A stretch of 36,000 nucleotides of DNA, from positions 1-36,000 of the forward strand of contig CALDSV010000056.1 in NCBI GenBank assembly GCA_937924475.1. The letters are read 5' to 3'. Positions 26,986 to 35,421 of this stretch are shown here, one piece after another. The stretch is from an uncultured bacterium. GTDB taxonomy: Bacteria > Nitrospirota > Thermodesulfovibrionia > Thermodesulfovibrionales > Thermodesulfovibrionaceae. The notes under the pieces are model-generated. The model worked only from the letters and a program-made list of their open reading frames with translations, was not told where the DNA came from and made no database searches. Both the position numbers and the translations under genes were made by a program. The stretch's first letter is position 1. The number at the start of each line of letters is the position of its first letter.

Positions 26986-27935
26986 TTTTTCACCATCCTT
27001 AGAGATAATTTTATGGCCTCAATGAGGCTTCGAGGAGAGGCTTTACCTTGCCAAGCAATATCATAGGCTGTTCCATGGTCAGGAGATGTTCTAATAAAAG
27101 GAAGCCCTAAAGTAAAATTTACACCTGTTTCAAAGGAAATCATTTTAAAAGGAGCTAAAGCTTGATCATGATACATAGCAACAACAATATCAAATTCGCC
27201 TTTATAAGCTCTGTAAAATAATGAATCAGCAGGGTAAGGACCTGAGACATTTATTCCTAAATTTTTTGCCTCTTCCACAGCCGGAAATATTTCCTCTATC
27301 TCTTCTCTACCCATAATGCCATCCTCTCCTGCATGGGGATTTAATCCACATACTCCTATTCGAGGATTTTCTATTTGAAGCATATCACAGGCTTTTTTTG
27401 CAAAAAATATAGAATTAAGGACGCTATCTTTTTTAATAAGATATGGAACCTCTTTAAGAGGTACATGAATTGTAACAAGAACTAACTTTAATGTTTCACT
27501 ATAAAATGCCATGGCATAATTCTCTGTGTTTGTTAATTCAGCAAGCATTTCTGTGTGTCCATTCCAGGGTAATCCTGCCATTTTTAAAGCACTCTTAGAA
27601 ATAGGACAAGTTACTACCGCCTCAGTAATTCCAAGTTTACAGAGCTCTACTGCTTTCTTAATGTATGAAAAGGCTGCTTGCCCACTCTGTTTAGAGGGCC
27701 TTCCTTTTGGAAGTTTTGAAGGGTTTTCTATTTCATTTAAATTCAATATTTCTATGTTGTCAGGGTCAAAATCTATGTCTAAGGATTTTATTACTTCCTT
27801 AATAATTGCTCTATCACCTATGACAAGGGGATTGCATATCTTATATAAATCTTCTTGTAAAAATGCTTTTACAATAATTTCAGGGCCTATTCCTGCTGGA
27901 TCTCCCATTGTAATTGCGATTCTCTTTTTAGCCAT
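26982..27935 (-). CDS. pdxA: 4-hydroxythreonine-4-phosphate dehydrogenase
   Basis: NAD-dependent step of pyridoxal phosphate synthesis (DXP-dependent route). The 317 residues start MAKKRIAITMGDPAGIGPEI. They show TCPISKSALKMAGLPWNGHTEML with a metal-binding His, NPHAGEDG, VAMYHDQALAPFK with the second His, and DHGTAYDIAWQGKA with the third. I take ATG 27935, since AAGAGGAGGAA is just upstream; an in-frame TTG at 27968 would add 11 residues overlapping that site. It lies 29 bases downstream of the lolA-like gene and overlaps the next gene by ATGA. Confidence 0.95.
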   Translation of the reverse strand: MAKKRIAITMGDPAGIGPEIIVKAFLQEDLYKICNPLVIGDRAIIKEVIKSLDIDFDPDNIEILNLNEIENPSKLPKGRPSKQSGQAAFSYIKKAVELCKLGITEAVVTCPISKSALKMAGLPWNGHTEMLAELTNTENYAMAFYSETLKLVLVTIHVPLKEVPYLIKKDSVLNSIFFAKKACDMLQIENPRIGVCGLNPHAGEDGIMGREEIEEIFPAVEEAKNLGINVSGPYPADSLFYRAYKGEFDIVVAMYHDQALAPFKMISFETGVNFTLGLPFIRTSPDHGTAYDIAWQGKASPRSLIEAIKLSLRMVKK

Positions 27936-27964
27936 ATCTTCCTCCTCTTTTAAGTAAAGAAGTT

Positions 27965-28603
27965 TCAATATGTTAGAACAGTATCATCATTTCGTGGAAT
28001 AAATTTAAACAGAGAATCTTTTAGATTTGTATTTATCTTAAATGAATTGAAATCAATTTGTATTATATTTCCATAAAAATCTTTCACCTTCATTGTCTTA
28101 ATAGGAAACTCCTCATCATTTATTGATATTTCAATTTTTTCTATATTGCCCATTTTTTCTTTAGGTTTAAGTATGAGATTGTTATCAGAAATTTTATTCA
28201 CTTCAAAATCTCTTTCAATGACAGCCATTCTTGATAGTAAGGCCAGAGGAAGTTGGCCATATTTTTCAATGTTAAATTTACTCTTTATTGCCTGCTTTGC
28301 TTTTATGTCATATACTATGAGATTTTCTTTATTTATGTATATCACTTGGGGATTTTCTCCTGCATATTGCCATCTAATTTTGTCACCTTTTATATAGAAC
28401 TTTCCACTGAATTTTTGAGTTTTATCTAAATCTTTTATATAACTAATTTGGACAAAATTTCCGCTTACATCAATAATTTTTTTATAGGCATTCTCAAGCT
28501 TTGATATAACATCATCCTTAGCTAAGGATTGGCTTATGAAAGAAAAATTAATTATTGCAAAACTTATAAAAATTTTGTAAATTAATTTGTCTATTTTAAA
28601 CAT
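27965..28603 (-). CDS. lolA: LolA-like outer-membrane lipoprotein carrier
   Basis: Periplasmic carrier that ferries lipoproteins to the outer membrane. The 212 residues start with a signal peptide (about 1-28, ending SFISQSLAKDD). The LolA pattern follows: DVSGNFVQISYIKDLDKTQKFSGKFYIKGDKIRWQY, VIYINKENLIVYD, and a beta-rich C-terminal half. I choose ATG 28603 because the signal peptide begins there; an upstream in-frame start would lie inside the preceding gene. There is no Shine-Dalgarno site; a strong -10 overlaps the stop of the upstream lipoprotein gene. Confidence 0.8.
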   Translation of the reverse strand: MFKIDKLIYKIFISFAIINFSFISQSLAKDDVISKLENAYKKIIDVSGNFVQISYIKDLDKTQKFSGKFYIKGDKIRWQYAGENPQVIYINKENLIVYDIKAKQAIKSKFNIEKYGQLPLALLSRMAVIERDFEVNKISDNNLILKPKEKMGNIEKIEISINDEEFPIKTMKVKDFYGNIIQIDFNSFKINTNLKDSLFKFIPRNDDTVLTY

Positions 28604-28607
28604 ATTT

Positions 28608-30194
28608 TTAATTATACCACTCCATTCTGTTTTTTGGCACATACCAATGAATATAATTATGCCAGATACCAATTACAGCTGGTTCTATGCCTTTTATTCT
28701 CTTGTTCACAGCAATAATTGCATCAGGAACATAAAGAAAACAGTAAGGCTGATCTTCTGTAATTAAAGAATGAATTTTCCAATAAAGTTTTTTTCTTTCT
28801 TCCCTATTCAAAATTTCTCTTGCTTTTTCAATGAGTCTGTCTACTTCAGGATTTCTATAACTTACAAAGTTAAATTCTCCAGGAAGAGTTTTTGATGAGT
28901 GAAAAATGTCGTATAGATCCGGATCCCTTGACAAAGACCACCCTAATAAAACTGCTTGGAAGTGTCTTTTGTTGACAAGTTCTAAAAAACTTTGCCATTC
29001 AAGAACTCTTATATTAACCTCAATTCCCACTCTTTTTAATTGTTCTTTTAAAATTTGTGCAGTTTTAAGTCTTGATTCATTACCTTGATTCAGCAGTAAT
29101 GTAAAGGAGAATTTTCTTCCTTCTTTTATTAATATACCATCGCTTCCTCTTATCCATCCTGCCTCTAATAGAATTTTCTCTGCCTTCTCTGGATCAAATT
29201 CAAAATCTTTTACCTCAGGATTAAAAGCCCAAGAGGAAGGAGGGAAAGGACCATTACTTGGTGAGCCGTATCCCAGAAGAACCCCCTCGATTATCTCTTT
29301 CTTGTTTACTGCATGGGCTATTGCCTGACGAACTTTTTTTTCGGAAAAGAGAGGATCTCTCAAGTTGTACCCCAAGTAAGTATAGCCAAAGGAGGGATAT
29401 CTGTATACATTAAAATATCTTTTAAAATCTGATTTTTGGCCATAATACTTATACTGAGCAGGAGAAAGTCCCATGAAATCTATCCCTCCAAATTTAAGTT
29501 CGAGAAACATTGTGGAGGGATCTGGTATAATCCTTGTTATAAACTTTTCGAAAAAAGGTGCTCCTTCGAAATAGGATTTATTCTTTTCAAGAATTAATCT
29601 CTGTCCTGTAATCCATTCTTTAAACTTGAAAGGACCTGTGCCAATAGGGTTTCTATTAAGTGATGAATTAAAGATTTCTTTGCCCTCAAGTAAATGTTTT
29701 GGTAATATTCCCATTCCCCAGGATTCCAAGGCAGGTGCAAAGGGTTTTTCATAGACTACTTTAACTGTGTATTTATCGAGAGCTTTTACTTCCCTAACAG
29801 GACCATAGTTACTGCTATAGGGGGTAGGATTCCTTTTGTCAGTAACAGCTTTGTAAGTGAATATTACATCCTCAGCAGTGAATTCTTCTCCATCATGCCA
29901 TTTTACACCTTTTTTAAGAAAGAAAATTATTTCTTTTCCGTCTTTTAAAATCTTCCAATTTTCAGCTAAATCTCCCACAATGTTTAAATTTTTGTCATAT
30001 TTCGTTAAGCCATTAAAAATTTTTCCACTTATATCAGCACTGGCGCTATCGGAAGCAAAAAGAGGTAAAAGTCTCTTTGCATCAGCAGAAGAAGCTCCCG
30101 TAATAGAAAAAGGTTCTTTTATATCCGGAACTTTTTGGCAAGAAAGGATAAAAAGAAAGATAAAGAAAAATAATTTGACATAATTTCTTGACAT
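28608..30194 (-). CDS. Solute-binding lipoprotein of the oligopeptide ABC transporter type
   Basis: 528 residues, SBP family 5 (peptide, nickel or other solute binding). A lipoprotein signal is visible: hydrophobic residues 8-17 and lipobox LSC with Cys19. Family motifs include DISGKIFNGLTKYDKNL, LAENWKILKDGKEI, FFLKKGVKWHDGEEFTAEDVIFTYKAVTD, NPIGTGPFKF, RQAIAHAVNKKEII and GYGSPSNGPFPPSSW. No permease or ATPase gene is beside it. Its ATG follows the secG stop directly (TAA then ATG) with no Shine-Dalgarno site, so translation is probably coupled to secG. Ligand unknown. Confidence 0.9.
   Translation of the reverse strand: MSRNYVKLFFFIFLFILSCQKVPDIKEPFSITGASSADAKRLLPLFASDSASADISGKIFNGLTKYDKNLNIVGDLAENWKILKDGKEIIFFLKKGVKWHDGEEFTAEDVIFTYKAVTDKRNPTPYSSNYGPVREVKALDKYTVKVVYEKPFAPALESWGMGILPKHLLEGKEIFNSSLNRNPIGTGPFKFKEWITGQRLILEKNKSYFEGAPFFEKFITRIIPDPSTMFLELKFGGIDFMGLSPAQYKYYGQKSDFKRYFNVYRYPSFGYTYLGYNLRDPLFSEKKVRQAIAHAVNKKEIIEGVLLGYGSPSNGPFPPSSWAFNPEVKDFEFDPEKAEKILLEAGWIRGSDGILIKEGRKFSFTLLLNQGNESRLKTAQILKEQLKRVGIEVNIRVLEWQSFLELVNKRHFQAVLLGWSLSRDPDLYDIFHSSKTLPGEFNFVSYRNPEVDRLIEKAREILNREERKKLYWKIHSLITEDQPYCFLYVPDAIIAVNKRIKGIEPAVIGIWHNYIHWYVPKNRMEWYN
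28611..28640 (-). promoter_or_regulatory. Internal promoter for the lolA-like gene
   Basis: On the minus strand GTGCCA (28640-28635), 18 bases, and the extended -10 TGgTATAAT (28619-28611), then seven bases to ATG 28603. The -10 is built from the last codons Trp-Tyr-Asn of the lipoprotein gene. The predicted start is 0-1 base before the ATG. Confidence 0.55.
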
Positions 30195-30509
30195 TTATTT
30201 CTGTTGAGGTAGTTCTCCTTTTTGAGGCTGAAGAGGTTGAGTTTGAACAGGAACATTGAAATCTGATACTACTGATTTACTCCTTGTAGTTATGTAAGTA
30301 AGGAAGAAAGATGATAGCATGAATAAAACCGCTACTATTGTAGCTACTTTATTCAAAAAAGTTGCAGCACCTCTTGGTCCAAAAAGCGTTTGAGAAGAGC
30401 CACCACCAAAAGCAGGACCAAGTTCTGCTCCTTTCCCTCTATGAAGTAAAACTACCGCGATCATTACAAAACAAAGAATTATGTGGAATATTAAAAGTAT
30501 AGTTTTCAT
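30195..30509 (-). CDS. secG: Preprotein translocase subunit SecG
   Basis: Small membrane partner of SecYE. The 104 residues have two membrane helices (about 3-21 and 52-72) around the conserved loop VLLHRGKGAELGPAFGGGSSQTLFGPRGAATFLNK. A charged, proline- and glutamine-rich tail (about 80-104) is poorly conserved. AGAGGAGG precedes the ATG. It is 21 bases downstream of tpiA, the usual tpiA-secG order, and abuts the lipoprotein gene. Confidence 0.95.
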   Translation of the reverse strand: MKTILLIFHIILCFVMIAVVLLHRGKGAELGPAFGGGSSQTLFGPRGAATFLNKVATIVAVLFMLSSFFLTYITTRSKSVVSDFNVPVQTQPLQPQKGELPQQK

Positions 30510-30530
30510 AGATTCCTCCTCTATTTTTAT

Positions 30531-31271
30531 TTAATCTTCATATTTTATAATTTTGGCAAAATTAACAGGGTTTAAGCTTGCTCCACCAACTAAAACTCCA
30601 TCAACATTTTCAATGTTCATTATTTTCTTAATGTTATCGGCAGTTACACTACCTCCATAAAGTATTCTAATTGAATTTTTTGGAGCAAATTCTTTTAATT
30701 GCTCTTTTATAAAGAGATGAGCTTCTTTTATCTGTAATTCATTTGCCACGATACCAGTGCCAATAGCCCAAACAGGTTCATAAGCTATTGTTATATTGTT
30801 AAAATTACTTATACCTTCCAATCCTCTAATTATTTGTTTTTTCAAAATTTCAAAAGTTCTATTTTTTTGTCTTTCTTCAAGGGTTTCACCAATACAGATA
30901 ATTACTTTTAAACCATTTTCATTACAAGCCTTTATTTTTTTATTTATTATCTCATCGTTTTCCTGAAAATATTTTCTTCTTTCTGAGTGACCCACAATCA
31001 CATAATCAACACCTACATCTTTCAACATAAGGGGAGATATTTCTCCTGTGTAGGCCCCCTGTTTTTCATAAAAGACGTTTTGCGCACAAAGTTTTATATT
31101 TGTTCCCTTTAGAGCTTCATGAACTTTTTCCAAACATAGAAAGGTTGGTGCAAGAGCGATTTCTTTATTCGATACATCCTTTACCAGAGGAATAAATTCG
31201 TCAATAAACTCAAGAGCCTCTCCAATAGTTTTATGCATTTTCCAGTTTGCTAAAAAAAATTTCATTAGCAT
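30531..31271 (-). CDS. tpiA: Triosephosphate isomerase
   Basis: Interconverts dihydroxyacetone phosphate and glyceraldehyde 3-phosphate. The 246 residues carry ANWKMHK with catalytic Lys11, IVGHSERR with catalytic His, IAYEPVWAIGTG with catalytic Glu, and RILYGGSV and VDGVLVGGASL phosphate-binding motifs. Two adjacent in-frame ATGs (31271 and 31265) are possible; the second gives the usual MKFFLANWK start. No Shine-Dalgarno sequence is upstream. It follows the methyltransferase gene by 30 bases. Confidence 0.97.
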   Translation of the reverse strand: MLMKFFLANWKMHKTIGEALEFIDEFIPLVKDVSNKEIALAPTFLCLEKVHEALKGTNIKLCAQNVFYEKQGAYTGEISPLMLKDVGVDYVIVGHSERRKYFQENDEIINKKIKACNENGLKVIICIGETLEERQKNRTFEILKKQIIRGLEGISNFNNITIAYEPVWAIGTGIVANELQIKEAHLFIKEQLKEFAPKNSIRILYGGSVTADNIKKIMNIENVDGVLVGGASLNPVNFAKIIKYED

Positions 31272-31279
31272 AATTTTAT

Positions 31280-31309
31280 AGTTTAGTTTAAATACAGGCT
31301 TTTAGTCAA
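31280..31309 (-). promoter_or_regulatory. Possible tpiA promoter, near-leaderless
   Basis: On the minus strand TTGACT (31309-31304), which overlaps the stop of the upstream gene, 18 bases, then TAAACT (31285-31280), eight bases before ATG 31271. An overlapping TATAAA (31280-31275) is an alternative -10 for ATG 31265. Confidence 0.4.
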
Positions 31310-32468
31310 ACACTCTAAGAACAAAGCATTTTAAATAAGCAGTCTCTGGCATATGAAGGAGGATTGGATGGTCTTTACTTTGAGTTCCTTTATGGATCAA
31401 TATTCCCTTTTTTCTGTTTTTTATAAAAGCTTCATTTATTATATCTTGAAATTCTTCTTGTGATATGTGCTGGGAGCAGGAAGAAGTAGCTAAAATACCA
31501 CCTTTCTTCAAAAGCTTAAGTACTAAGGAATTCAAGGTAAAATAGCCCTTAATCCCATCATTTTTTTCAGTCCTTGACTTTACAAAAGCAGGAGGATCAA
31601 CTATTATAAAATCATATTTTCTGCCTTTTTTTATTTCCCATTTAATAAAATCGAATACGTCAGCTTTTATAAATTTGCAATTCTCTGAAACATTATTAAT
31701 CCTGGCATTTTCCATTGCTATTTCAATGGCCCTGTCAGAATTGTCAACTCCAATCAATTTATTTCCTTTTTTAGCTAAATGAATACTCCATGATCCTACA
31801 TAGGAAAAGAGATCTAATCCGAAGCCATTTGTTATTAATTCCTTAAGAAATAGCCTGTTTTCCCTTTGATCAAGAAAAAATCCAGTTTTCTGCCCCTGAA
31901 GAGGATTTATCATAAATTTTGCATCAGCTTCTTTAATTAGAAGAGGTAATGATTTTTCCTCACCTTTTATAATTTTTTTTTCAATTGGAAGTCCCTCTTT
32001 CAGTCTTGAAGGAGTATCGTTTTTTAAGATTATCATTTCAGGCTTAAATATTTCCTCAAGAGTTTTAATAATTAAATCTCGAAATTGCTCCATACCAGAG
32101 GTTAAGATTTGAATTACAAAACATTTTTCATAGCGATCAATTATTAATCCTGGCAAAAAATCAGATTCACTGAAGACTAATCTATAAGTATCCTTAAATT
32201 TTAAAAATTCTTCTCGATATTTGAGACTTTTTAGGATGCTATTCTTGAAAAATTTTTCATCAATTTTTTCATCTTTGAAGCTTAAAAGCCTAATAGATAT
32301 AACTGATTTTGGATTTATATAACCTGTTCCAATGAGTCGGTTTGTTTTTCTCTCATAAACTGTCACTATGCTACCACTATTAAAGTTTTCCAGTGGGGAA
32401 TCAATTTCATTTCTATAAATCCATAAACTATAGGGTCTTTTTAATGGTTTAATAAAGATTTTTTCCAT
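31302..32468 (-). CDS. RlmI-like rRNA methyltransferase (PUA plus SAM domain)
   Basis: Probable 23S rRNA cytosine-C5 methyltransferase. The 388 residues have a PUA domain at the N-terminus (about 1-75, KPLKRPYSLWIYRNEID and GTGYINPKSVISIRLL), a central RlmI-specific region (LIIDRYEKCFVIQ, GQKTGFFLDQRENR), and a Rossmann domain with LDLFSYVGSW, VDNSDRAIE, DPPAFVKSR (291-299), Cys331 in ATSSCSQ and GTQSKDHPIL. These match RlmI, which makes m5C1962 in Escherichia coli; exact position here is inferred. No Shine-Dalgarno site precedes the ATG. Confidence 0.9.
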   Translation of the reverse strand: MEKIFIKPLKRPYSLWIYRNEIDSPLENFNSGSIVTVYERKTNRLIGTGYINPKSVISIRLLSFKDEKIDEKFFKNSILKSLKYREEFLKFKDTYRLVFSESDFLPGLIIDRYEKCFVIQILTSGMEQFRDLIIKTLEEIFKPEMIILKNDTPSRLKEGLPIEKKIIKGEEKSLPLLIKEADAKFMINPLQGQKTGFFLDQRENRLFLKELITNGFGLDLFSYVGSWSIHLAKKGNKLIGVDNSDRAIEIAMENARINNVSENCKFIKADVFDFIKWEIKKGRKYDFIIVDPPAFVKSRTEKNDGIKGYFTLNSLVLKLLKKGGILATSSCSQHISQEEFQDIINEAFIKNRKKGILIHKGTQSKDHPILLHMPETAYLKCFVLRVFD

Positions 32469-32475
32469 GAAGGTT

Positions 32476-32505
32476 AGTTTGAAAATTTACTTGTTAAAAA
32501 GTCAA
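32476..32505 (-). promoter_or_regulatory. Possible promoter for the RlmI-like gene
   Basis: On the minus strand TTGACT (32505-32500), 18 bases, then the weak -10 CAAACT (32481-32476), seven bases before the ATG at 32468. Same geometry as at ilvE and tpiA. Confidence 0.35.
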
Positions 32506-32584
32506 GTATTAATGTGCCGACCAAGCTCAACGTAAGTCTTATCATAGAGGCTTGAATTTGAAGTCTATTATTAATCATAAATTC

Positions 32585-32614
32585 TTGAAAAATTTTATAA
32601 GATAATTGTAATAT
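32585..32614 (+). promoter_or_regulatory. ppdK promoter
   Basis: TTGAAA (32585-32590), 18 bases, TAATAT (32609-32614). The predicted start near 32621 gives a leader of about 33 bases with AGGAGG (32639-32644) nine bases before the ATG. Confidence 0.55.
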
Positions 32615-32653
32615 GAATAGCTATCAAAACATTAAGGTAGGAGGAGCCTTAAA

Positions 32654-35374
32654 ATGGCATCGAAGAGTAAAGGAATCAAAAAGCCTCTCAAATCTTCAAG
32701 GGTAATTCAAAAAAATGAGAAGAAAAAGAAATATGTTTACTATTTTGGTGATGGAAAAGCCGAAGGAACTGGAGAAATGAAGGATTTGCTTGGAGGAAAG
32801 GGTGCTGGGCTAGCTGAAATGACTAATTTAGGTATTCCGGTTCCCTCTGGTTTTACAATAACCACTGAAGCCTGTAGAGAATATTTCAGTAATGGGAAAA
32901 AATTTCCTACAGGCCTTTGGGATGAGGTTTTGGAAAATCTTAAGAAAATCGAAAGATCAATGAAATGTAAATTTGGAGATGCTAAAAATCCTTTACTTGT
33001 ATCAGTAAGATCAGGAGCAAAATTTTCAATGCCTGGCATGATGGATACAGTTTTAAATTTAGGACTTAATGAGGATACTTTAAAAGGCCTTATAAATAAA
33101 ACAAAAAATGAAAGATTCGCCTATGATACCTACAGAAGATTTATAACAATGTTTGGAAGCATTGTTATGGATATTGATAGAAAAAAATTTGAAGATTTAC
33201 TTGATATGGTGAAAGAGAAAAAAGGAGCTAAATTAGATACAGAATTAAATACAGAGGATTTTAAGGAACTTGTTGAAGCCTATAAAAATTTATATAGAAA
33301 AGAAACAGGAACAGAATTTCCCTTTGATCCTTATGAACAGTTAAAAATGGCAATAAAAGCAGTTTTCGATTCTTGGTATGGAGATAGAGCTATCACATAT
33401 AGAAAACTTCATGGAATTCCTGATGATCTCGGAACTGCTTGTAACATTGTGGCTATGGTATTTGGGAACATGGGAGAAAATTCTGGAACAGGGGTTGGAT
33501 TTACAAGGGATCCATCAACAGGGAAGAAAAAATTCTTTGCTGAATTTTTACCAAATGCTCAAGGTGAAGATGTGGTTGCCGGTATAAGAACTCCTCTTAA
33601 AATTGAAGAATTAAAGAAAAGAATGCCTCATATCTATTCTGAACTTGAGAAAATATGTAATAAACTTGAAAAACATTATAAGGATATGTTGGATATAGAG
33701 TTTACAATTCAAGAAGGAAAACTATATATGCTTCAGACCAGAGTAGGAAAAAGAACCGCTGCAGCAGCAATAAAAATTGCAGTTGATATGGTAAAAGAAA
33801 AGCTTATTGATAAAAAAACAGCTTTACTACGAATTGAACCACAACAATTAAATCAGCTTATTCATCCTACCATTGACTCAGCAGCAAAGATTAAAGTCAT
33901 CGCTAAAGGCTTACCGGCAAGTCCTGGAGCCGCAGTAGGAAAAGTAGTATTTTCTGCTCAGGATGCTGAGGAATGGGTAGAAAAGGGAGAAAAAGTTATT
34001 TTAGTTAGAAATGAAACTTCCCCAGAAGATATAGGAGGAATGGCAGTAGCTGAAGGAATTTTAACTGCCAGAGGAGGGATGACTTCTCATGCAGCTGTTG
34101 TAGGAAGAGGAATGGGAAAATGTTGTGTAGTAGGATGTGGTGCTTTAATGATAAATGAAGAGGAAAAGTATTTTACAGTTGGTGATCTTACAATAAAAGA
34201 GGGCGAATTTATAACTCTTAATGGCACAACAGGAGAGGTTATTCTTGGACAGGCACCACTTGTCATGCCCAGATTGCCTAAGGAATTTTATACAATAATG
34301 AAATGGGCAGAAGAAATAAGTAAATTGCAAGTTAGAGCAAATGCTGATACACCTAAGGATGCTCGTGTAGCAAGAGATTTTGGAGCATTGGGAATAGGAC
34401 TCTGTAGAACAGAACATATGTTTTTTGAAGCAGAAAGAATTAAGGCTTTCAGAGAGATGATTCTCTCTGATACTTTAGAACAGAGAAGAAAAGCTTTAGA
34501 TAAAATAAAGCCTTATCAGAAAGAAGACTTCATTGGTATCTTTAAGGAAATGAGGGGCTTACCGGTCACTATTAGGCTTTTGGATCCTCCACTTCATGAA
34601 TTTTTACCTAAAACAGAGGAAGAAATAGAGGCAATATCTAAGGAAATGGATATTCCAGTAAAAAAGATTAAAGCGAAAATAAAAACTCTTGAAGAATTCA
34701 ATCCCATGCTTGGACATAGAGGATGTCGTTTAGGAATAACCTATCCAGAAATTTATGAAATGCAAGTAAGAGCTATAATGGAGGCAACTTGTGAATTAGC
34801 AAAACAAAAAATAAAAGTAATCCCAGAGATAATGATTCCTCTTGTTGCCCATGTAAATGAATTTAAGATAATGAAGGATTTAACTGTAAAAACAGCAGAA
34901 GAGGTTATGAAATCTTATGGTGTAAAAGTTCATTATTCAATTGGTACTATGATTGAGCTTGCTCGTGCTGCAATTACTGCAGATCAAATTGCAAAGGAAG
35001 CTGAATTTTTCTCTTTCGGAACTAATGATTTAACTCAATCAGTATACGGTCTTTCAAGAGATGATGCCGGTAAATTTTTACCTTTTTATCTTGACCATAA
35101 AATTATACCTGAAGATCCTTTTATATCAATAGATACAGAAGGAGTTGGGCAAATAATGGAAATTGCTGTTAAGAAAGGTAAAAGAGTTAATAAAAATATT
35201 AAATTGGGCATTTGCGGTGAGCATGGAGGAGATCCTGCCTCAATAGAATTTTGTCATAAATTAGGACTTAACTATGTTAGCTGTTCACCTTTCAGAGTTC
35301 CTATAGCAAAATTAGCTGCTGCTCACGCAAAATTAAAAGAGAAAGGAAAAGAAGTAGTTCGTTCTACCGTTTAA
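32654..35374 (+). CDS. ppdK: Pyruvate, phosphate dikinase
   Basis: Interconverts pyruvate, ATP and phosphate with phosphoenolpyruvate, AMP and pyrophosphate. The 906 residues show the ATP-grasp nucleotide domain (about 27-380: LLGGKGAGLAEM, VSVRSGAKFSMPGMMDTVLNLG), the swivelling phosphohistidine domain with catalytic His479 in GGMTSHAAVVGRG, and the PEP/pyruvate TIM barrel (RLLDPPLHEFLP, GHRGCRLGITYPEI, FSFGTNDLTQ, catalytic Cys854 in GICGEHGGDP). Relative to the Clostridium symbiosum enzyme the catalytic residues are shifted by about 24, explained by an extra lysine-rich N-terminus (about 1-26). The strong ribosome binding site and the absence of later in-frame starts support this start. 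Monocistronic. Confidence 0.96.
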   Translation: MASKSKGIKKPLKSSRVIQKNEKKKKYVYYFGDGKAEGTGEMKDLLGGKGAGLAEMTNLGIPVPSGFTITTEACREYFSNGKKFPTGLWDEVLENLKKIERSMKCKFGDAKNPLLVSVRSGAKFSMPGMMDTVLNLGLNEDTLKGLINKTKNERFAYDTYRRFITMFGSIVMDIDRKKFEDLLDMVKEKKGAKLDTELNTEDFKELVEAYKNLYRKETGTEFPFDPYEQLKMAIKAVFDSWYGDRAITYRKLHGIPDDLGTACNIVAMVFGNMGENSGTGVGFTRDPSTGKKKFFAEFLPNAQGEDVVAGIRTPLKIEELKKRMPHIYSELEKICNKLEKHYKDMLDIEFTIQEGKLYMLQTRVGKRTAAAAIKIAVDMVKEKLIDKKTALLRIEPQQLNQLIHPTIDSAAKIKVIAKGLPASPGAAVGKVVFSAQDAEEWVEKGEKVILVRNETSPEDIGGMAVAEGILTARGGMTSHAAVVGRGMGKCCVVGCGALMINEEEKYFTVGDLTIKEGEFITLNGTTGEVILGQAPLVMPRLPKEFYTIMKWAEEISKLQVRANADTPKDARVARDFGALGIGLCRTEHMFFEAERIKAFREMILSDTLEQRRKALDKIKPYQKEDFIGIFKEMRGLPVTIRLLDPPLHEFLPKTEEEIEAISKEMDIPVKKIKAKIKTLEEFNPMLGHRGCRLGITYPEIYEMQVRAIMEATCELAKQKIKVIPEIMIPLVAHVNEFKIMKDLTVKTAEEVMKSYGVKVHYSIGTMIELARAAITADQIAKEAEFFSFGTNDLTQSVYGLSRDDAGKFLPFYLDHKIIPEDPFISIDTEGVGQIMEIAVKKGKRVNKNIKLGICGEHGGDPASIEFCHKLGLNYVSCSPFRVPIAKLAAAHAKLKEKGKEVVRSTV

Positions 35375-35421
35375 AAAAAAAAAGAGGGTTGACTCCTCAA
35401 AAGAGGAAATCAACCCTCTTT
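35373..35421. terminator. Bidirectional intrinsic terminator
   Basis: A perfect 12-bp stem, AAAGAGGGTTGA (35381-35392) with TCAACCCTCTTT (35410-35421), encloses a smaller hairpin TCCTC-AAAA-GAGGA (35394-35407). On the minus strand it is followed by eleven Ts (plus-strand A11 at 35373-35383), an excellent terminator for the hypothetical gene. On the plus strand only a short T-rich tail follows, so it ends ppdK less strongly. The 3' arm touches the stop codon of the hypothetical gene. Confidence 0.9.
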
